Assembly: GCF_016623615.1 (NCBI RefSeq)
Contig: NZ_JAEHFX010000001.1
Location: 558,001-622,000 of the forward strand
Direction of reading: 5' to 3'
Length of the DNA stretch: 64,000 nt
Origin: Adhaeribacter terrigena
Lineage (GTDB): Bacteria > Bacteroidota > Bacteroidia > Cytophagales > Hymenobacteraceae
A model generated the notes under the pieces. The model was not told where the DNA came from. It worked only from the letters and a program-made list of their open reading frames with translations, and made no database searches. A program made the position numbers and the translations under genes. Below, piece by piece: positions 42,492-51,390 of this stretch. Each line of letters starts with the position of its first letter. Position 1 is the stretch's first letter.

Positions 42492-43745
42492 TTAAATAGC
42501 TGGGGTGAATTTCTGACATTCTTCACTTCGCCAAAGTAGCTTATTGGTGCAACACATTCGGATCTCTGATAAAATTCCGGCACCTACCGTTAGTAATGCA
42601 GTTCCAATTATTACCGTTTCCAATCCAAATAAATCTCCTATAATTCCGGCCAGAACCGCACCAGCTACATACCCGAAATCTCGCCAAAAACGGAAAATAC
42701 CGAGGCTTTGCGGTCGCTGGCCAGGGTGCGTGTTTTCGGCTACTAACGTTATGAAATTAGGATAAACCAAAGCAGTACCGGCTCCCAGTAAAACCAGCGC
42801 AGTTATTAAAATCGGTAACGATTGGCTGAATAAAAGTCCGGAAATGGCTAACCCTTGTAGCACCATTCCCAAACTGAGAAGCTGTTTTTTACAAACCAGA
42901 TCACCAAGCTTGCCGGTAACTAACTGGCCTAAACCCCAAACAACTGGGTATATACCAGCAAGCATCCCGATCTCTTTTATGGTATAACCTTTCGATGCCA
43001 GCAGCACCGGTAATAGCCCCCATAAAATTCCGTCGTTCAGGTTGTTTACAAACCCGTTAAGCGTAACGGAACCAAGGTTGCTGTGCCGCCAGGTGGTATC
43101 TTTCCATACATTTTGCAGCAATGGAATATTGGTTTGTAGGGTTTCGGTTTGTACGTGGGCGTAAGTATCTTTTATAAACAGCAGCGAAATCAGCAAACCA
43201 GCCATCGAAAACAGAATACCTGGAATGAAAGCCGTGACAACATTTCCAAATTCGGAGGCCAGGTAACCAGCCAGAAAGGCCATTAAGCCAACTGCCAGAT
43301 AGCCGGCAAATTCGTTAATGCCCATTGCCAGACCCCGATTCTTTTCGCCTACCAGGTCAATTTTCATCACAACGGTGCTGCTCCAAGCTAATCCCTGATT
43401 TATTCCCAACAAAAGGTTCGCAAATATTATCCAATTCCAATTAGGAGCATAGATCAACAGCCAGGGAACAGGTAAGGCAAAAGACCAACCAAGCAATAAT
43501 ATCTGTTTGCGGGTAAAGCGACCAGTAAGTTTACCCATTAACAGGTTTGCGCCCGATTTGGCCAGTCCGAAAGCAACTATAAAACTCAACAGCGCTGAAT
43601 TACCGTTAAGTCCAAAATTGACTTCGGCAAACTGAGGGATTACGGAGCGTTCCAGGCCAATCATTGCGCCCACGAAAGCATTTACCAGCACCAGCAACCA
43701 GAATTGGAATGCATTTTCCCGAAGGCCTAATTTAGCAATAGCCAT
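42492..43745 (-). CDS. MFS transporter
   Basis: 417 residues with 12 predicted helices. Family features are GLERSVIPQFAEVNFGL in the first loop, GKLTGRFTRKQIL as the 2-3 loop, AMGINEFAGYLAVG and the second-half GKLGDLVCKKQLL. The substrate is unknown. It follows the DUF2243 gene by 30 bp and is probably co-transcribed with it. Its place within the sulfur cluster hints at a sulfur anion or a related stress substrate, but that is only context. Confidence 0.85.
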   Translation of the reverse strand: MAIAKLGLRENAFQFWLLVLVNAFVGAMIGLERSVIPQFAEVNFGLNGNSALLSFIVAFGLAKSGANLLMGKLTGRFTRKQILLLGWSFALPVPWLLIYAPNWNWIIFANLLLGINQGLAWSSTVVMKIDLVGEKNRGLAMGINEFAGYLAVGLMAFLAGYLASEFGNVVTAFIPGILFSMAGLLISLLFIKDTYAHVQTETLQTNIPLLQNVWKDTTWRHSNLGSVTLNGFVNNLNDGILWGLLPVLLASKGYTIKEIGMLAGIYPVVWGLGQLVTGKLGDLVCKKQLLSLGMVLQGLAISGLLFSQSLPILITALVLLGAGTALVYPNFITLVAENTHPGQRPQSLGIFRFWRDFGYVAGAVLAGIIGDLFGLETVIIGTALLTVGAGILSEIRMCCTNKLLWRSEECQKFTPAI

Positions 43746-43775
43746 AACTTTCTAAAAAAAACAATACATTTAAAA

Positions 43776-44420
43776 TCAAGTCCTACGGGTATTCATTCTC
43801 ATAATGCCCCACCCGATTAGAACCATTAAGATTGCCATAATCAGGAATCCAATATTCCATGCTTCTGGATTGGGAACATTGTCTCTTACATTGTGATAAC
43901 GAAAGATAAAATGATTCGCACTATCCATTACATTGAAAATACCCCAACCGGCAATCAGACCGCCAATAAAGATCTTGTTTGACAAGTCCAGATCTGTCCT
44001 TTTTCTGGAAAGCCACATTAGAATAATACCAGCTAAGGTTAATATCCACGTTACTGCTTCAAATACGCCATCCCAAAACATATTTATGCTTTTGGCTTCC
44101 AGCGTAACCGGAGCCAACTGATTCGATAACATTTGGTGCCATTGTAAAAGCTGGTGCAGGACAATACCATCCACAAAACCACCCATGCCTATCCCGATTA
44201 GCAACGAATATGCTATTACAGGGGCTTTTAAAAGTTTAGGCTTCTCTGTGTCCCCTAAACTGTTTCTAACCTTTGAATGGTTATAAAGCAGGATCAGAGG
44301 GATCAAGACAACCAGTGGTAATAAGGTTTTCAGAAAAATCTCAGTAAAATTTTCGTTGTAAATCCCCTCCTGAATATTGAGATTACAGGATACGCAAAGC
44401 ATTATGGTTGATACGTTCAT
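43776..44420 (-). CDS. DUF2243 membrane protein
   Basis: 214 residues with four to five membrane helices. The DUF2243 signature GMGGFVDGIVLHQLLQWHQMLSN is visible, as is a second block with NVMDSANHFIFRYHNVRD (conserved His). Function unknown; the conserved His/Asp pairs suggest metal or heme binding. The N-terminal CVSCN preceding the first helix is unusual. Starts a two-gene unit with the MFS transporter. Confidence 0.8.
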   Translation of the reverse strand: MNVSTIMLCVSCNLNIQEGIYNENFTEIFLKTLLPLVVLIPLILLYNHSKVRNSLGDTEKPKLLKAPVIAYSLLIGIGMGGFVDGIVLHQLLQWHQMLSNQLAPVTLEAKSINMFWDGVFEAVTWILTLAGIILMWLSRKRTDLDLSNKIFIGGLIAGWGIFNVMDSANHFIFRYHNVRDNVPNPEAWNIGFLIMAILMVLIGWGIMRMNTRRT

Positions 44421-44440
44421 ATTAATTGGGCTTTCGAATT

Positions 44441-44485
44441 AAAAAACCTTCATAAACAGGCTTTGCGCCTATATGAAGGTTTTTT
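44441..44485. terminator. Hairpin terminator
   Basis: AAAAAACCTTCATA pairs with TATGAAGGTTTTTT. It lies after the DUF6691 gene in the direction of transcription and before the DUF2243 gene. Confidence 0.75.
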
Positions 44486-44516
44486 ACGGCTGGAAAAAAG
44501 CCTTGATTAAAAATTG

Positions 44517-44547
44517 CCACTTTTACGCCTGTTTTGATAGCGTTTTC
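44517..44547. repeat. Copy of the ~33-bp dispersed repeat
   Basis: CCACTTTTACGCCTGTTTTG followed by ATAGCGTTTT, just downstream of the DUF6691 gene. Confidence 0.65.
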
Positions 44548-44551
44548 TGTA

Positions 44552-44965
44552 TTAATGCGGAAGTTTGTTTTGAAATAGCCCGTAAGCATAGGTGCCTACA
44601 AGGCCGCCAAAAATGGCTACTAAGATAGGCCAATAACCGTGACCAAGGTTTACAAAAAGTGGCCCCGGACAAGCACCTATCAAGGCCCAGCCTAACCCGA
44701 ATACAGTACCGCCAATCAGGTAACGGGCTACCGATTTTTCTTTATCCGTAAAGATAATCGGGTTGCCCTGGATATCACGGAGTTTATATTTTTTGATGGT
44801 GTAGGTTAACAAAGCAGCCAGCGTAACCGCCGTGCCAATTATGCCATACATGTGGAAAGCCTGGAAGCGGAACATTTCTTGGATACGGTACCAGGAAATA
44901 GCCTCAGACTTGCTCATTACAATACCGAACAAGATGCCGGCTAAAATAAATTTCAGGAATTTCAT
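44552..44965 (-). CDS. DUF6691 / YeeE-YedE half transporter, second half
   Basis: 137 residues with four helices. Conserved features include FGIVMSKSEAISWYRIQEMFRF and the pore motif GLGWALIGACPGPLF with the Cys of YeeE-type thiosulfate transporters. It pairs with the adjacent YeeE/YedE half 31 bp upstream; together they correspond to one full-length YeeE. Likely moves thiosulfate or another sulfur species across the inner membrane. Confidence 0.85.
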   Translation of the reverse strand: MKFLKFILAGILFGIVMSKSEAISWYRIQEMFRFQAFHMYGIIGTAVTLAALLTYTIKKYKLRDIQGNPIIFTDKEKSVARYLIGGTVFGLGWALIGACPGPLFVNLGHGYWPILVAIFGGLVGTYAYGLFQNKLPH

Positions 44966-44996
44966 TTCTTATTTTTTTTAAGGCTTAAAACCAGGT

Positions 44997-45554
44997 TTAG
45001 AAAATTAATGGCAGCAGCAAATGGGTCATAACCAGACCACCGATGAAAAAGCCAATTACGGCAATCAGGGAAGGCAACTGTAAGTTAGATAGTCCACTAA
45101 TGGCGTGACCAGAAGTACAACCACCGCCATAACGTGAGCCGAAACCGATCAGGAATCCACCGCCTAATAAAATCAGGAAACCTTTCAGGCTAAAGAGTGC
45201 TTCGGTACTGAAAATTTCTTCGGGCTGTAATCCCTGTGGGGCAGCAAAACCGATGGCTTGCAGATCCTGAATAGTAGCCTGAGAGATTTGTACCGCTTCG
45301 CCGTTACTCAGAAATTCGTTGGAAATAAAGCCGCCGATAATGGCTCCAATCAGGAACATTAAATTCCAGGTTTGGGCTTTCCAGTTAAAGTCGAAAAACT
45401 TTACATTTTTACCGGCTCCACATGCAGCGCAAATGGTACGGAAGTTAGAAGAAAAACCAAACGATTTTCCAAAGAATAACAGGATGGCCATTACCAGAAC
45501 GATCACGATTCCGGAGGTATACCACGGCCAGGGTTGTTTTATTAATTCAAGCAT
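44997..45554 (-). CDS. YeeE/YedE half transporter, first half
   Basis: 185 residues, five to six helices. The family pore motif is GFGSRYGGGCTSGHAISGLS, whose Cys passes sulfur compounds in YeeE. It also has RTICAACGAGKNVKFFDF in the first loop. It forms a split transporter with the DUF6691 gene downstream. It lies 101 bp after the small rhodanese gene, likely in one transcription unit that begins at the MBL-rhodanese gene. Confidence 0.88.
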   Translation of the reverse strand: MLELIKQPWPWYTSGIVIVLVMAILLFFGKSFGFSSNFRTICAACGAGKNVKFFDFNWKAQTWNLMFLIGAIIGGFISNEFLSNGEAVQISQATIQDLQAIGFAAPQGLQPEEIFSTEALFSLKGFLILLGGGFLIGFGSRYGGGCTSGHAISGLSNLQLPSLIAVIGFFIGGLVMTHLLLPLIF

Positions 45555-45655
45555 TTGTGCGGATTTGTTTAAATTTTAAATAAGTAGAAAATTCCCTTAA
45601 ACATCCCGCCATTTCAGCGTCTTTCAGGATATGCAGGATGATAATTTAGGAAATA

Positions 45656-45982
45656 TTATCGTGGCCAGGCACCAACGCCGCCAGCCAGGTTATATACTTT
45701 TAAGCCTTGTTCAGCCATTAATTTACAGGCTGAACCTGAACGATTACCACTACGGCAAAAAACAAAGTATTCTTTATCCTTATCAAGCATTCCCAATGCA
45801 GCCTGCAACTCTCCGGTCATAATATCGAGGTTTCGGGAACCTGGTATAGTACCGCCTTTGAATTCATCAGCAGTCCGCACATCCAATAGTTCAGCTTTCG
45901 ATGCATTTGTGTACTTCGCTTTAAAGGCGTTTCCATCCAAATCTTCGTAATTTTTCGGGATTGTTTTAAATATATTTAACAT
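45656..45982 (-). CDS. Single-domain cytoplasmic rhodanese
   Basis: 108 residues. LLDVRTADEFKGGTIPGSRNLDI is followed by the active-site loop FCRSGNRSG (Cys76). There is no signal peptide, so it acts in the cytoplasm, receiving sulfane sulfur from persulfides or thiosulfate. It lies between the CstB-like enzyme and the YeeE halves, consistent with handling the imported or oxidised sulfur. Confidence 0.92.
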   Translation of the reverse strand: MLNIFKTIPKNYEDLDGNAFKAKYTNASKAELLDVRTADEFKGGTIPGSRNLDIMTGELQAALGMLDKDKEYFVFCRSGNRSGSACKLMAEQGLKVYNLAGGVGAWPR

Positions 45983-46120
45983 GACGATTCCTTTTTATAA
46001 TAATGGTTTTCTGCTCCGCTTCCGGCCAGAGGGCTGTTTAATACTTTAGAAATAAACAGGTGAGAGTCTGGCCGAAAACGTTGCAGGGTTACAATTTTAA
46101 TATTACAAATTGATTTAAAT

Positions 46121-47533
46121 TTATTTCAATGTTGACGGACAAACGTATGCCGTTTTCGGGATGCTGGTTTCAGCAATAGCTTTGAACCCGCCTTCCACAT
46201 TTACCAGGTTGTCGAAACCACGGGCTTTCAAGATTGAAGCTGCGATCATGGAGCGGTAACCACCTGCACAATGTAGATACACCGGTTCGTTTCTCGGGAT
46301 TTCAGCCAGGTAATCATTCAGGTAATCTAAGGGTGCGTGGGTAGCCGTTTCTACGTGCTCTGCTTTGTATTCCCCATCTTTCCGAACGTCTATAATTTTA
46401 ATGTTACTGTCTGCGTTAAACTCTTTTTTCAGTTCGGAAGCTGGTATTGATTTAATATTATCAGTCTCCTTCCCAGCAGCTATCCAGGCTTCAACACCAC
46501 CATTCAAATAGCCCATTGTATAGTCGTAACCTACCCGTGCTAACCGGGTAACTACTTCTTCTTCCCGGCCTTCTTCGGTGATTAATAGAATCTCCTGTTT
46601 CAGATCTGGAATTAAGGTACCCACCCAAGGAGCAAAATTGCCGTCAATACCAATGTTAATGCTGTTTGGAATAAATGCTTTTGTGAATTCTTCCGGTTTG
46701 CGAGTGTCTAAAATAAGGGCGCTGGTTTCGTTGGCTACAACTTCAAATGCTTCGGGTGTCAAAGCCATTAATGCACGTTCCAGTACATCAGCAATATTGG
46801 CGTAGCCTTCTTTATTCATTTGCACGTTCATCGGAAAATAGGCAGGGGGAGCCATCAAGCCATCTGTTACTTCTTTAACAAATTCCTCCTTGTTCATATC
46901 CGCCCGTAAAGCGTAATTGTTCTGCTTCTGGTTGCCCAGGGTATCGTAGGTTTCTTTGCTCATATTTTTGCCGCAGGCCGAACCCGCTCCGTGCGCTGGA
47001 TAAACCAAAACATCATCTGGCAAGGTCATAATTTTAGAGCGCAGGGAATCAAATAAATGACCCGCTAATTGATCCTGGGTCAGGTCCGATTTAGCGGCCA
47101 GATCCGGACGACCTACATCGCCAATGAATAAAGTATCTCCGGAGAAAATAGCATAGTCATTACCGTTTTCGTCTTTCATTAAGAAAGTGGTAGATTCCAT
47201 GGTATGGCCAGGCGTATGCAACACTTTTAAAGTTACATTTCCCAGTTTCAGTTCTTCGCCATCTTTAGCAATGTATGCTTCGTAAGTAGGTTGTGCATTA
47301 GGTCCGAATATGATTTTCGCACCACTGGCTTTAGCCAGGTCTACGTGACCTGAAACGAAGTCGGCGTGGAAGTGCGTTTCTAAAACGTATTTGATTTTAA
47401 CTCCCGCTTTTTCTGCTTTTTCCAGGTAAGGGGTAATTTCCCGGAGCGGATCGATAATGGCTGCTTCGCCGTTGCTTTCGATGTAATATGCGCCCTGAGC
47501 CAGGCAACCGGTATAAATCTGTTCTACTTTCAT
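46121..47533 (-). CDS. MBL-fold persulfide dioxygenase-like protein with two rhodanese domains (CstB-like)
   Basis: 470 residues. The N-terminal metallo-beta-lactamase domain of the ETHE1/persulfide dioxygenase type has THFHADF (His54, His56, Asp58, with Phe in place of the usual His after Asp), HTPGHT and FSGDTLFIGDVGRPDL. Two rhodanese domains follow. The first (~265-360) has lost its active-site Cys (LLITEEGRE), while the second (~370-465) is intact, with LHCAGGYRS. Such proteins oxidise low-molecular persulfides to thiosulfate/sulfite. The promoter has a Crp-type dyad. Confidence 0.88.
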   Translation of the reverse strand: MKVEQIYTGCLAQGAYYIESNGEAAIIDPLREITPYLEKAEKAGVKIKYVLETHFHADFVSGHVDLAKASGAKIIFGPNAQPTYEAYIAKDGEELKLGNVTLKVLHTPGHTMESTTFLMKDENGNDYAIFSGDTLFIGDVGRPDLAAKSDLTQDQLAGHLFDSLRSKIMTLPDDVLVYPAHGAGSACGKNMSKETYDTLGNQKQNNYALRADMNKEEFVKEVTDGLMAPPAYFPMNVQMNKEGYANIADVLERALMALTPEAFEVVANETSALILDTRKPEEFTKAFIPNSINIGIDGNFAPWVGTLIPDLKQEILLITEEGREEEVVTRLARVGYDYTMGYLNGGVEAWIAAGKETDNIKSIPASELKKEFNADSNIKIIDVRKDGEYKAEHVETATHAPLDYLNDYLAEIPRNEPVYLHCAGGYRSMIAASILKARGFDNLVNVEGGFKAIAETSIPKTAYVCPSTLK

Positions 47534-47570
47534 GGTAGGTGATTCTTTTAAATTATTTATGATGAATTAT

Positions 47571-47604
47571 TTACTTTTTCTGCTTCCAGCCATAGCGATT
47601 TAAT
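47571..47604. repeat. Copy of the ~33-bp dispersed repeat, within the MBL gene leader
   Basis: TTACTTTTTCTGCTTCCAGC then CATAGCGATTTAA, between the promoter and start codon of the MBL-rhodanese gene. Confidence 0.55.
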
Positions 47605-47625
47605 TGTTAAGCTGGAAGAACGATA

Positions 47626-47669
47626 CAAAGGTCGCAAGAAAGGAAAGGGTAGTCAGTGACTTTGGTTAC
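47626..47669 (-). promoter_or_regulatory. Crp/Fnr-type operator and promoter of the MBL-rhodanese gene
   Basis: Minus-strand reading: GTAACCAAAGTCAC (47669-47656), 22 nt, GACCTTTG (47633-47626; first base differs from TAnnTTTG). Confidence 0.72.
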
Positions 47670-47681
47670 ACTGCTAAAAAT

Positions 47682-48536
47682 TTACAACAGCGTTTCTTTC
47701 AGGATGATATAAACGCCCATTACCAGTACAAACCAACCGAATGAAGTTTTGAGTTTATCGGCGTGGATCTTCGTTGAAAGGTAGGTGCCTACGAAAATAC
47801 CGGCAATGGAAATGGTAGAGAAAATAGCCAGGAAACTCCAATCGATATCGTAGTTGTAAATATCCCCGATGAAACCGAAAAGTGATTTCGCTGCAATAAT
47901 TAGTAACGAAGTTCCCACTGCCATTTTCATATCCAGTTTACTGAACAACACCAAAGCAGGAATGATCAGGAAGCCACCGCCAGCACCAACCAGGCCGGTA
48001 AGTGTACCAACTACTACACCTTCGGCTAAAATGCCGGCATAGTTGAATTTTGGTTTAGGGTGTGGTGCGTTTGGATCTACGTTTTCAATGTCGATTTCCT
48101 TATCGGCATTTTCATCCATTGGTGGCGCATTCTTCTTTTGCCGGATCATACTGATAGAAGCAAAAACCATCAGCACCGCAAAAAGCAGCATTAGTAAAAT
48201 ACCTTTGGTAATGGCAAAATCGCCAATGTCGAAAAGGTTTTCCGGAATGGCCGGAACGATGTAGCGGCGGGTGGCATAAACGGCCAGGATAGAGGGTAAG
48301 CCAAAAACGATGGCGGTCTTCATACTGACCAGTCCTTTTTTGTAAAAACTGTAGCTTCCTACTAAACTGGTTAAGCCCACAATAAACAGGGAATAAGCCG
48401 TAGACATAACCGGGGTAAGACCGATCAGGTAAACTAAAACTGGTACAGTTAGAATAGAGCCGCCGCCGCCGATCAGGCCAAGGGAAAGCCCGATTAATAG
48501 GGCTGCAAAGTATCCGATAATTTCAAGTATTTCCAT
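47682..48536 (-). CDS. TauE/SafE family sulfite exporter
   Basis: 284 residues with eight helices in two inverted halves. The half motifs are GLSLGLIGGGGSILTVPVLV and GTLTGLVGAGGGFLIIPALV, diagnostic of TauE/SafE. A charged cytoplasmic loop with acidic residues separates the halves. It probably exports sulfite or related organosulfonates produced by persulfide oxidation. It has its own Crp-type promoter 20-60 bp upstream. Confidence 0.92.
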   Translation of the reverse strand: MEILEIIGYFAALLIGLSLGLIGGGGSILTVPVLVYLIGLTPVMSTAYSLFIVGLTSLVGSYSFYKKGLVSMKTAIVFGLPSILAVYATRRYIVPAIPENLFDIGDFAITKGILLMLLFAVLMVFASISMIRQKKNAPPMDENADKEIDIENVDPNAPHPKPKFNYAGILAEGVVVGTLTGLVGAGGGFLIIPALVLFSKLDMKMAVGTSLLIIAAKSLFGFIGDIYNYDIDWSFLAIFSTISIAGIFVGTYLSTKIHADKLKTSFGWFVLVMGVYIILKETLL

Positions 48537-48556
48537 AAGGTTTGTATTTGTTGGTA

Positions 48557-48600
48557 CAAAATTACCTTATGGAATTCTCGCCCACAGTGACTTACATCAC
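48557..48600 (-). promoter_or_regulatory. Crp/Fnr-type operator and promoter of the TauE gene
   Basis: Minus-strand reading: GTGATGTAAGTCAC (48600-48587), 22 nt, TAATTTTG (48564-48557), a perfect -7 element. Confidence 0.77.
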
Positions 48601-48638
48601 GCAGCCAAAAAACGTTGCAATAAATTGAATGATGGATA

Positions 48639-49286
48639 TTATACCTTTTCCAGGTTATGAACCTTTAAATAATTACGGTGTAACGTAACCGCACCACGTT
48701 GCTCTAACTTTTTTAACAAGCGGGAAATTACTTCCCGGGAGCTGTTCAGTTCTTCGGCAATTTGCTGATGTGAAAGCCGGATCTCGGAGCCGATGGTTTC
48801 TACGTGGCGTTTCAGGTAAAATAAAAGCCTTTCATCTAAACTTTTAAAGACAATGCTGTCCAGGGTTTGCAGTAATTCTTCAAAACGTTCCCGATAGGTG
48901 CCAATTACGAAATTATGCCAGCTTTTATACTTGGCCAGCCACTGCTCCGATAAATGCGCCGGAATTAAAACCACATCAGAGGACTGCACGGCTTTGGCTT
49001 TTACCTGACTGGTTTCTCTGCGGTCAGTACACATCATTGATAGGGCGCAGGCGCTGCCTGGTTCCAGATAATACATCAGAAATTCATTTCCTTCATCATC
49101 TTCCCGGTACACTTTCAGTAAACCGTTTAAAAGTAAAATATTGGAGCGAATATACTGGCCGGTTTGAATGATAGGTTCACCTTCTTCAAGGTGTTTGATC
49201 ACGCTTTCTTTTAATATGCCATCCAATAGCGGTTGTTCAAACTGCGGGAATTGCTTTTGTATTTCTTCTTTGTTTATGGAATCCAT
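48639..49286 (-). CDS. Crp/Fnr family transcriptional regulator
   Basis: 215 residues from the ATG at 49286; the frame extends to a TTG. The N-terminal cyclic-nucleotide-binding-like sensor domain contains CALSMMC, two Cys conserved in related Bacteroidetes regulators that could sense sulfur or redox state. The C-terminal winged HTH is LSHQQIAEELNSSREVISRLL. The Arg-Glu...Arg pattern of the recognition helix (SREVISR) equals that of E. coli CRP, which reads GTGA half-sites. Exactly such dyads precede six promoters in this cluster, so this protein is the likely activator. It follows the DUF2892 gene by 22 bp. Confidence 0.92.
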   Translation of the reverse strand: MDSINKEEIQKQFPQFEQPLLDGILKESVIKHLEEGEPIIQTGQYIRSNILLLNGLLKVYREDDEGNEFLMYYLEPGSACALSMMCTDRRETSQVKAKAVQSSDVVLIPAHLSEQWLAKYKSWHNFVIGTYRERFEELLQTLDSIVFKSLDERLLFYLKRHVETIGSEIRLSHQQIAEELNSSREVISRLLKKLEQRGAVTLHRNYLKVHNLEKV

Positions 49287-49308
49287 GAATTTCAATGCAA
49301 GGTTAAAT

Positions 49309-49764
49309 TTACTTTCGCACTATTTTTAATAGCATTTCCGGGGCACTATTGGCGGAATTTTGCTTAAAGTCGCCACGCAGTACTTTTAAGGCGTACCGTT
49401 CTTCTTCAATTTCTTTCCTGGTTCGGAAACCCAGTTTCCGGAGAATAGGCAGGGGAGGGCACCAGCCCTGAATACCGTGCTGCAACAGAAAAGTAGTTAC
49501 AATACCCGGGAGAATAAACCACCGTTTGTCTTTCGCAAAACCCAATAGTACGCCCGTTAAGGCCAGCGTAGAGGCATTTACTTCCAACAGGCGTTCAACA
49601 TCCCATTCTTTGTTTAGTTCTTCTATGCGGTCTTCCAGGGCCTCCAAGCTGTCATAGCCATACTGCGAAATATTATCCAGTATTTCCTGGTCAATTTCCC
49701 GATTTGCTTCATTGGTAGAACTGCGCCGGACCCGGCCTTCCTGATTTGAACTCATTTCTTCCAT
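49309..49764 (-). CDS. DUF2892-like membrane protein
   Basis: 151 residues from the ATG at 49764, which has a good AAGGA ribosome-binding sequence; the frame extends further but without one. The core DVERLLEVNASTLALTG, then LGFAKDKRWFILPGIV, then LQHGIQGWCPPLPILRKLGFRTR is conserved in proteins annotated DUF2892, often near rhodanese and Crp genes. Two short hydrophobic segments flank a CPP motif. It probably assists membrane sulfur handling; function unproven. First gene of a unit with the Crp/Fnr regulator. Confidence 0.8.
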   Translation of the reverse strand: MEEMSSNQEGRVRRSSTNEANREIDQEILDNISQYGYDSLEALEDRIEELNKEWDVERLLEVNASTLALTGVLLGFAKDKRWFILPGIVTTFLLQHGIQGWCPPLPILRKLGFRTRKEIEEERYALKVLRGDFKQNSANSAPEMLLKIVRK

Positions 49765-49827
49765 AGTTTTTCCTTGACTATACGACAGCAAAATGATTGA
49801 GATATTTCAGATCTAACGGTATGCAAA

Positions 49828-49859
49828 ATAGCCGGCATCTTTTTAGATACCGGCTATTG
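49828..49859 (-). terminator. Terminator after the second MBL-rhodanese gene
   Basis: AATAGCCGGCATCT and AGATACCGGCTATT form a stem with a TTTT loop; lies downstream of the gene ending at 49897 and upstream of the DUF2892 gene. Confidence 0.65.
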
Positions 49860-49896
49860 GTAGTTATCAGTTATTGGTAGTTATCAGTTTATAATT

Positions 49897-51237
49897 TTAC
49901 TTTTTGAAGTCATTCACAGCTTCGCTCAAATCTAATACTTTGGTTTTTGGCAAGGCTTTTTCCAGAATGCTGCTTCCGGCGGCAGAACGATAACCGCCAG
50001 CGCAATGAACCACTACCGGTTTATCGGTTGGTACTTCTTTGGCTCTTTCCCGCAACTCAGGTAAAGGAATGTTTATGGCTTTGTCGAAGAACTTACCGGG
50101 TTTGGTTTCAGAAGTATTCCGAATATCTACAATGGTGTAGTTGCCTGGGTTGGTTTTAAAGTCAGCCAGATCAATTTCTGGAGTAGTAGCAGCCGCTTGT
50201 TCTGTCTGCACAAATGCGCCCTTTATATGCTGCTCGTATCCAATTTTAGCTGCTTTTTGAATCAGGTCATCAAGTTCCGAATCGCTTGCGGCAATCAGGT
50301 AAAAGTTTTCTTTCGGGTCAACAATACTACCCAGCCAGGTTTCGAATTTACCGCCGTTCTGAATATTGATGGCACCCTCTAAATGACCTTTCTTGAACGT
50401 TTTTTCCGGCCGAGCATCTACAATCAATTCACCGTCTCCGGGTTTAAAGTTTTGTTCCAGGCGTTTTACTTCTTGTAAGCTTGGTTCGTAATTCGGTGCA
50501 CCTTCCTTGTTCAGGCTTACATCGTAGCCAAAATATTTCGGAATGAACGGCTGGTCCTCGGTAATGATCTTAACGAATTCTTCTTCGCTCATTTCCTTTA
50601 AAGCGTAGTTGCCGATCTTTTCAGCGCCAATGGTGCTGGAATGGGCATCGGAAAGCGATTTGCCGCAAAGCGAACCAGAACCGTGGGCTGGATACAACAG
50701 TATATCATCGGCCAAGGTCATCAGTTTCTGGCGGGTGCTTTGGTAAAGCTGGCGGGCTAATTCCTTTCTTTTTGCCGTTACATTACCAGCATTTTCCCGC
50801 AAATCAGGGCGGCCTACATCACCAATAAACAATGTGTCGCCGGTAAACACTGCTTTATCTTTGCCACCGTGTTCCAGCACAATGCTGATACCATCTGGCG
50901 AATGACCAGGCGTATGCAACGATTTAAGCTTGATCTTACCAAATTCCAGCACCGCACCTTCGTCGAAAGCCTGATGCGGGTAATCCGCACCTACCAGGCT
51001 ATGGGTGTAAATGGTAGCCTCGGTTTTTTCGTGAATTTCAAGGTGGGAACTTACAAAGTCAGCGTGGGGGTGGGTTTCGATCACGCCAATTATTTTAGCA
51101 TCGTTTTGTTTGGCGAAATCATAATAGGGCTGCGGATTTCGGGCCGGATCTATCAGCACAATTTCCTTTGCACATTCACTTAATATAGCGTACGAAAAAT
51201 GGGCCAGGCCTTTGTCATTAAACTGCTCGATTTTCAT
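49897..51237 (-). CDS. Second MBL-fold / double rhodanese protein (CstB-like paralogue)
   Basis: 446 residues, same architecture as the 470-residue protein at 46121 but well diverged. The MBL motif is THPHADF (His56, His58, Asp60, again with Phe), HTPGHSPDG and FTGDTLFIGDVGRPDL. The first rhodanese domain (~265-350) lacks a Cys in the active loop (FYLIAASDSELD), while the second has VVHCAGGYRSAAG. It likely works on another persulfide substrate or under other conditions. Monocistronic with a Crp-type promoter and its own terminator. Confidence 0.87.
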   Translation of the reverse strand: MKIEQFNDKGLAHFSYAILSECAKEIVLIDPARNPQPYYDFAKQNDAKIIGVIETHPHADFVSSHLEIHEKTEATIYTHSLVGADYPHQAFDEGAVLEFGKIKLKSLHTPGHSPDGISIVLEHGGKDKAVFTGDTLFIGDVGRPDLRENAGNVTAKRKELARQLYQSTRQKLMTLADDILLYPAHGSGSLCGKSLSDAHSSTIGAEKIGNYALKEMSEEEFVKIITEDQPFIPKYFGYDVSLNKEGAPNYEPSLQEVKRLEQNFKPGDGELIVDARPEKTFKKGHLEGAINIQNGGKFETWLGSIVDPKENFYLIAASDSELDDLIQKAAKIGYEQHIKGAFVQTEQAAATTPEIDLADFKTNPGNYTIVDIRNTSETKPGKFFDKAINIPLPELRERAKEVPTDKPVVVHCAGGYRSAAGSSILEKALPKTKVLDLSEAVNDFKK

Positions 51238-51303
51238 AATTTCTCTTTTAGGTTTTACTCATTTAAAATTCTGCTGGGTTAGCCAGTAGTAAAATTTATG
51301 ATA

Positions 51304-51347
51304 CAAAGGTACAGCATCCCCGAAAGCTGGTCAGTGATGTTTGTCAC
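51304..51347 (-). promoter_or_regulatory. Crp/Fnr-type operator and promoter of the second MBL-rhodanese gene
   Basis: Minus-strand reading: GTGACAAACATCAC (51347-51334), 22 nt, TACCTTTG (51311-51304). Confidence 0.77.
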
Positions 51348-51390
51348 ATATGGCAATTGCTGTTAGGTTACCATTTATCGTAGCCTTGGT

